The translations under genes and the position numbers were made by a program. The notes below the pieces were generated by a model. It had not been told where the DNA came from, did not search any database, and was given only the letters and a program-made list of their open reading frames with translations. 64,000 nucleotides of DNA, taken from positions 558,001-622,000 of the forward strand of contig JAHDVF020001349.1 of assembly GCA_022606425.2 (NCBI GenBank), given 5' to 3'. Positions 62,601 through 64,000 of the stretch are shown here, piece after piece. The number at the start of each line of letters is the position of its first letter. Position 1 is the first letter of the stretch. The DNA is from Lepidostoma basale. Lineage: Eukaryota; Arthropoda; Insecta; Trichoptera; Lepidostomatidae.

Positions 62601-63009
62601 TGGAGATCCAATCTCCAATTTTTATGCTTTTAACTTGACCAGTTTTTTATACAATTTGTTTTTGAATGTATACAAATACTTGTATACATTCAAAAACAAA
62701 AAAAACTTTGTTTTTTACAGTCTTTACTTGTCTCAGGCTTAATTTTGACTGTAACTTTTAAAATGTTCTTAGATTTAAGTTATCTGTCTTTTCATTATTA
62801 AGTTATTGTTATTGTTCCAGGAAATTTTTATTCTGGAACGCTCTGAGTTGGACGGCGAATCTTCTCAGACTCTGGAGAGAATCCCAACTGGCCTTCGCCC
62901 GGCGCCCTCGGCTTATTCAGCCCTCGTGGCGGAGAAAAAGACTTCCATGGTCAAGACCAAATCTGCTTCCGGTTATAGTTTCATCAGCACCCGAGCTGCC
63001 ATCACAGAG
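47553..63009 (+). CDS. WDR75: WDR75 (UTP17-type) small-subunit processome protein, 3' end outside window
   Basis: Twelve exons join in frame to 2187 nt (729 codons). Human WDR75 is about 830 aa, so roughly 100 codons should lie to the right. The N-terminus MVCLPIEMDEDVEEI leads into WD repeats: LISGRGIQIYDVVTTEFVRS; TEDGSVVNWKW; SVTWHPTLDVLAVGDTLGRV; LLTGGAERVMVAW; SSLYIVGCIREAG; MTVTYDDDNQLKFWTLIDS; AVSGDGSLCAAW…LTLWDP; TTDTTLAVWNTLSL; and a C-terminal region with HRGAITSAAFAP. WDR75 belongs to the t-UTP complex, which promotes pre-rRNA transcription and early 18S processing in the nucleolus. Splice sites are GT-AG and phases match. Some middle exons are unusually GC-rich and Gly/Arg-rich. 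Confidence 0.93.
47777..47984 (+). CDS. WDR75: WDR75 exon 2
   Basis: (T)CLFLISGRGIQIYDVVTTEF to AAVQSSKL, between TTTTTTAG and GTAATT. First WD repeats. Confidence 0.93.
48623..49057. mobile_element. 435-bp foldback element with 13-bp TSD and hammerhead-like core
   Basis: The exact 13-bp duplication AAGTCTTATCTTG lies at 48610-48622 and 49058-49070. The arms (about 48650-48722 and 48978-49057) are inverted repeats. In the right arm the core is CCCUGAAGAUGGAG (48972-48985), then CUCCGAAACGUCGGUC: box CUGAAGA, one extra U, helix GGAG/CUCC, GAAAC, GUC, and a 3-bp helix I (ACC/GGU). The left arm lacks the first box. Confidence 0.75.
49170..49495 (+). mobile_element. Family-B non-LTR tail, left part
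   Basis: 'SVLKIQYGKIRHEG'-like, 'YGVECRLDTTNTKKM', 'VEEVMLLRQWR-H-YAYVRI'. It is cut by hAT-like elements and continues at about 50009-50150 ('VLYGQPQGRRPLGKPSKRW'). Confidence 0.6.
49503..49678. mobile_element. hAT-like MITE 1
   Basis: Tips CAGTGGTTCCCAAAC and, reversed, TAGTGGTTCCCAAAG. 176 bp, no coding. Flanking duplication is not clear. Confidence 0.65.
49686..50008. mobile_element. hAT-like MITE 2
   Basis: Tips CATAGGTTCCCGAAGTGG and, reversed, CATAGGTTCCCAAACTTG. Flanks AATTAGAC (49678-49685) and ATCTAGAC (50009-50016) agree at 6 of 8. The fragments at 266 and 17962 belong to the same family. Confidence 0.7.
50009..50155 (+). mobile_element. Family-B non-LTR tail, right part
   Basis: 'SRTVLYGQPQGRRPLGKPSK', then 'SWESRKLILLHKQATWP'. 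Continuation of 49170-49495. Confidence 0.65.
50260..51000 (+). pseudogene. Best-preserved family-A retrotransposon tail
   Basis: Long open stretches: 'NGALRIVIGNKNLSMKAKTA', '[20 protein letters not shown]', '[20 protein letters not shown]', '[20 protein letters not shown]', then ACGGCGTGATGGTTTTTG. It is the C-terminal part of a non-LTR RT with a stop and small frameshifts near 50415, 50699 and 50913. The RT palm is missing. Confidence 0.75.
51087..51370 (+). CDS. WDR75: WDR75 exon 3
   Basis: ALKLPANSRIISFDLVSADA to DDPDTCLW, between TTTTTTAG and GTTAGT. It follows a 3.1-kb intron containing a foldback, two hAT elements and two non-LTR tails. Confidence 0.93.
51433..51672. mobile_element. 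TTAA-flanked MITE, copy 2
   Basis: TTAA at 51429-51432 and 51673-51676; same body as 35273-35492. Confidence 0.75.
51770..52000 (-). repeat. Dispersed repeat E, inverted copy
   Basis: TCTTTCATATTAGTGAAACTATG… CTCAATAGATGCC, the reverse of 36880-37075. Confidence 0.6.
52108..52280 (+). CDS. WDR75: WDR75 exon 4
   Basis: (W)NVSATSVTWHPTLDVLAVGD to TYSIMG, ending ATGG|GTGAGG. The acceptor could be TATCCAG (exon from 52108, giving LWNVS) or TTCCAG 15 nt earlier (52093); both keep phase. The later one is chosen because it restores a Trp. Confidence 0.85.
52400..52745 (+). pseudogene. Family-B non-LTR RT tail
   Basis: Open 101 codons: 'VAEMRTLRMIAGKTIQDRAR', '[20 protein letters not shown]', '[14 protein letters not shown]'. 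Tail only. Confidence 0.7.
52750..52935. repeat. Repeat H foldback, degenerate
   Basis: TTTCTATAAGTTTTATATTTTATGTAAATGACACG, then a second partial half at 52860-52920. Confidence 0.55.
53340..53690 (+). mobile_element. Non-LTR RT tail, family C
   Basis: 'LGISLRDRVRNYMVREK', 'KVTDIIHRVAILKWQWAGQI', 'STGRPQLWWKDDL', 'AQDRVT-KQMEEAFVREWTEI'. This is the widespread 'MLGISLRDRIRN…KWNWAGH…QW' tail of insect RTE-like elements, here frameshifted. Confidence 0.7.
53769..53915 (+). CDS. WDR75: WDR75 exon 5
   Basis: (G)GVLLTGGAERVMVAWGSGNS to HFVVSTADN, between TATTTTAG and GTAATG. WD repeat. A half copy of repeat H abuts the acceptor. Confidence 0.93.
54230..54705 (-). pseudogene. Family-B non-LTR RT tail
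   Basis: Open 139 codons on the minus strand: 'GCLKNLVWKNKHMRIDSKIR', 'YKTCVRPIMTYAVEMRADTV', 'RKTCKIEDIVQWSRSRRRYW', 'RPPARPPKRWRDSW'. Best-preserved family-B tail. Confidence 0.78.
54718..54897. mobile_element. Foldback element with hammerhead-like cores in both arms
   Basis: The plus arm has CUGAUGA (54821-54827), one extra U, then a helix and GAAACGGUUGUC. The minus arm, reversed, has CCUGAUGAUGCCAAUAUCGG then UUGGUGAAAC, with helix GCCAA/UUGGU. Both are followed by GUGAAUAAAAAGAAA, so AATAAA comes soon after the core. It lies next to a family-B tail. Confidence 0.7.
54958..55020 (+). mobile_element. Family-A fragment
   Basis: ATGACAGTGCATAATGGTGTTCTTGTGCCGACCC, as at 150 and 50516. Confidence 0.55.
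55138..55346 (+). CDS. WDR75: WDR75 exon 6
   Basis: (G)IQIIDSSSLYIVGCIREAGG to TATDSLVYT, between TTTTTCAG and GTAAGA. The Gly/Arg-rich middle (REAGGLGGLRRQTAKG) replaces the family's basic loop. Confidence 0.9.
55394..55941. mobile_element. pogo-type MITE with TA target site
   Basis: Ends CAGTAAAACCCGGATTTTAT and, reversed, CAGTGAAACCCCGATTTTAT; TA at 55392-55393 and 55942-55943. 548 bp, no transposase. In the WDR75 intron between exons 6 and 7. Confidence 0.8.
55983..56048 (+). CDS. WDR75: WDR75 exon 7
   Basis: LDVTNTNIVPPERDNLQPEQIE, 66 nt, phase 0, between TATTTTCAG and GTGAGC. The sequence resembles the 'LDVTQ.NVI…L.P.EIE' stretch of WDR75. Confidence 0.9.
56280..56435 (+). mobile_element. 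Family-A retrotransposon 3' end
   Basis: '[20 protein letters not shown]' and 'EEAKEVCQERTVW', then AAGACAACATGATGGTTAAT. Confidence 0.65.
56640..57655 (-). pseudogene. RTE-like family Y RT, 5'-truncated with catalytic YADD
   Basis: The minus strand starts 'MNIIRAMYDGCSCRVVHQGK', has the RT motif 'SAGVRQGCLLSPLLFIVVLE' and the catalytic 'DYADDLCLLS', then 'KVGLKINMSKT'. It continues through 'FCYLGSMIAGSGGTEEDVAS' and 'KWQWIGHTLRWNPACIAQGA' to 'RKRGRPRATWRR'. The upstream palm and endonuclease are missing. Frameshifts lie near 57290 and 57165. Second copy at 4495-5230. Confidence 0.8.
57670..57830. repeat. Repeat H foldback
   Basis: ACATCTGTTTTCTAGACGTTTTATTATATTG… ATAATAAAACTTCTAGAAAACAGACATTTACATTC. 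It abuts the acceptor of WDR75 exon 8. Confidence 0.7.
57837..58104 (+). CDS. WDR75: WDR75 exon 8
   Basis: VLEMSVGCRGQWLCTWEGRS to FWTLIDSVPGYG, between TATTTCTCAG and GTAAGC. GC-rich, with QGARGGASGGGWALHT as an expanded loop. It includes TYDDDNQLKFW of a WD repeat. Confidence 0.92.
58200..58500 (+). repeat. Dispersed repeat G
   Basis: CCATTCCTTGACAATAATGTAAGAC at 58410-58435 matches the first bases of the window in reverse. Cytosine-rich, unclassified. Confidence 0.5.
58641..58864 (+). CDS. WDR75: WDR75 exon 9
   Basis: (G)EGKAAWSTVAQGRPSGGPAGG to GRDHHMHL, between GTTGTTCCAG and GTGAGG. WD repeat LCAAWAGACLTLWDP. Strongly GC-rich. Confidence 0.92.
58910..59040. mobile_element. Partial TTAA-MITE (family of 35273)
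   Basis: CCTCCCATTGTGCGGGTGGCC… GTAAGGAACTAAACT; the right half is missing and a family-B tail follows directly. Confidence 0.6.
59041..59500 (+). pseudogene. Family-B non-LTR RT thumb and tail
   Basis: Open 75 codons ('TISIEKPKCMIFSKTPKTCY', 'VRTLRYLGIDLVGGADLREE') and then 117 ('SKMRIYKACVRPIKTYGVEA', 'EMKTLRMILGKTL', 'EICEVVDIIRWR'). A one-base frameshift near 59266 separates them. The longest family-B copy. Confidence 0.75.
59707..59848 (+). CDS. WDR75: WDR75 exon 10
   Basis: VACTTDTTLAVWNTLSLRLTW to KDND, between GTTATTACAG and GTAATA. WD repeat. Confidence 0.93.
59862..60055. mobile_element. Short Penelope terminal-repeat foldback
   Basis: The minus strand has CUGUUGAUGCCAGCUAGUCU then GGUGAAACCG and AAAAAUAAAGACAA, the same as the PLE terminal repeat at 4054. 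The plus-strand part from 59967 matches the PLE 3' end to ATTTCCATCAAGAGATTTCA. No coding remains. Confidence 0.75.
60300..61530 (+). mobile_element. Mariner element, nearly intact
   Basis: Terminal inverted repeats TTAGGTGTATAACTTTGC on both ends and TA at 60298-60299 and 61531-61532. 1231 bp. It sits in the WDR75 intron between exons 10 and 11, in the same orientation as the gene. Confidence 0.92.
60473..61540 (+). pseudogene. Mariner transposase with one premature stop
   Basis: MSAYEPNSRHLREVLILCF starts a paired helix-turn-helix region (SERTCREWFQRFKNGDF; TQPAISKRLKVMG). The catalytic D,D34D motifs follow: VTGDEKWV, LQHDNARPH and YSPDVAPSDYHLF. The only break is TGA at 61274-61276, where the other copy in this window has TGG (Trp). 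Otherwise the frame is open to …YTP. The final in-frame stop (61538-61540) lies outside the element, past the TIR and TA. Full length is about 355 codons, usual for mariner. Other copies of the family could mobilise it. Confidence 0.9.
61882..62030 (+). CDS. WDR75: WDR75 exon 11
   Basis: (V)FVFRMSSSRPLVTLLGALPA to YLLREQQ, between TTTCTTGTGCAG and GTAAGC. The preceding intron holds the mariner element at 60300-61530. Confidence 0.92.
62275..62660 (+). repeat. Dispersed ~390-bp repeat, copy 2
   Basis: Matches 29715-30112; starts TAATTGTATCTCAATAGAGACG. The open frame 62311-62529 is not a gene. Confidence 0.65.
62821..63009 (+). CDS. WDR75: WDR75 exon 12 (last visible)
   Basis: EIFILERSELDGESSQTLER to FISTRAAITE, phase 0 at both ends, between TTGTTCCAG and GTAAGC. 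The rest of the gene lies beyond the second mariner copy and the window edge. Confidence 0.9.
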
Positions 63010-63178
63010 GTAAGCATTCTAAATTTGAAATTTCCATTTTCTATTTTATCTCGACTACTATTTTTCTCCATGAGATTGATATCCTCTAAATTGTATTTAA
63101 ATTTGAAATATTTTGTGATGTTTAGTTATAAATTATGAGACAGTTATATTGCTGCTATTATGGTATATACCTTTTTTA

Positions 63179-64000
63179 TTAGGTGTATAACTTTGCTTCC
63201 GCCGTTTTTTTTACGAAATTCGAGGCTTTATCGTAAAAAACTGGTTATACATTTATATTCAAAGTATTGTCCATCGCTGGCCACTACTTTCTCCCATCTT
63301 TCGGGCAGCATACGAATCCCGCGTTGAAAAAACTGGTCATCTTTTGAAGCGATCCACGAATCGATCTAATTTTTTACTTCTTCATAAGACCGGAAGTGCT
63401 GGTCAGCTAGGCCGTGTGCCATTGATCGAAACAAGTGATAGTCCGAGGGAGCAACGTCTGGAGAATACGGCGGGTGGGGTAGGACTTCCCATTTCAAAGT
63501 TTCCAAGTATGTCTTGACCACTTTCGCAACATGGGGTCGAGCATTGTCATGCTGTAAAATCATTTTATCATGTCTCTCGTTGTATTGCGGCCGTGCCCAA
63601 TGATCCTGCCAATTCTTGTTGCGTTTGACACGAGTCTTGATCAAGTAATGCCTCCAATTCTGCATCTTCGAAAACCTTCTCTCTTCCACCGCCATGCTGG
63701 TCTTCGACGTTAAAATCACCGTTCTTGAAGCGTTGAAACCACTCTCGGCACGTTCTTTCACTAATAGCGGCCTCACCATAGGTATTTGAGAGCATTCGAT
63801 GAGCCTCAGCCGCAGATTTCTTCATATTAAAGCATAAAATTAAAACCTCCCGCAAATGACGAGAATTTGGCTCGTAAGCTGACATGTTTAATCGGGAATA
63901 ACTTTATGATGCAGACACAAATCGACTAATATTTCGATGGCGTTATGTTTACAAATACTTAACCTTATTGTATGACATCTATGATCTATTTATTCCAACT
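63179..64000 (-). mobile_element. Second mariner copy, internally deleted, runs off window
   Basis: Inverted relative to 60300-61530. The 3' TIR at 63179 (TTAGGTGTATAACTTTGC) follows TA. It matches the first copy closely except for a ~400-bp deletion at about 63594 that joins the HTH region to the second catalytic aspartate. The 5' TIR lies outside the window. Confidence 0.9.
63240..63885 (-). pseudogene. Deleted mariner transposase
   Basis: Starts MSAYEPNSRHLREVLILCF at 63885 and reads to QQELAGSLG, where the deletion shifts the frame. The remainder (RPQYNERHDKMILQHDNARP, LKWEVLPHPPYSPDVAPSDY) is in another register. The first catalytic Asp (GDEKWV) is lost. It keeps the Trp codon that is a stop in the other copy. 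Confidence 0.88.

Overview
This is a transposon-rich eukaryotic window, almost certainly from an insect. The genes have short exons, long AT-rich introns and GT-AG splice sites. The repeats are the usual insect set: mariner, piggyBac, hAT, pogo-like elements, Penelope, several non-LTR families, a tRNA-derived SINE and TTAGG-like tracts. The order cannot be fixed from the sequence alone. Three host genes are visible, all broken into exons. There is no bacterial gene, CRISPR array or operon.

Layout. (1) 7.28-31.8 kb, plus strand: the 3' part of an RBMS/alan shepard (shep) type RNA-binding protein gene. It shows the second half of RRM1, all of RRM2, and a Met/Gln/Tyr/Pro-rich tail. The conserved stop codon (28070-28072) is embedded in a candidate 5' splice site, and a further candidate exon at 31.67 kb would give a different C-terminus. 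(2) 35.08-45.84 kb, minus strand: a complete 8-exon WDR12 gene (418 aa) for the 60S biogenesis factor of the PeBoW complex. (3) 47.55-63.01 kb, plus strand: the first 12 exons (729 codons) of WDR75, a UTP17-type factor for 40S biogenesis; the gene runs off the right edge. All exon phases of WDR12 and WDR75 join without a frame break in my hand translation. The two genes are divergent, and each has a CACGTG E-box just upstream of its start codon.

Mobile DNA fills the rest. At 0.4-4.2 kb lies a Penelope-like element made of a plus-strand copy and an inverted truncated copy, flanked by a 13-bp target-site duplication. An internally deleted piggyBac element lies at 9.3-11.0 kb. A Jockey-type fragment at 22.1 kb resumes at 27.55 kb after a ~5-kb nested insertion. 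Two mariner copies with different lesions lie at 60.3 and 63.2 kb. Several TTAA-flanked, TA-flanked and 8-bp-duplication (hAT) non-autonomous elements sit in introns. At least six non-LTR families are present, mostly as 5'-truncated tails.

The most unusual signal is a recurring hammerhead-ribozyme-like motif (CUGANGA box, one extra base, a 4-5 bp helix, then GAAAC and a short palindrome). It sits in the Penelope terminal repeats and in four or five unrelated short foldback elements, usually as an inverted pair. The second is the shep stop codon overlapped by one splice donor and followed 11 nt later by another.
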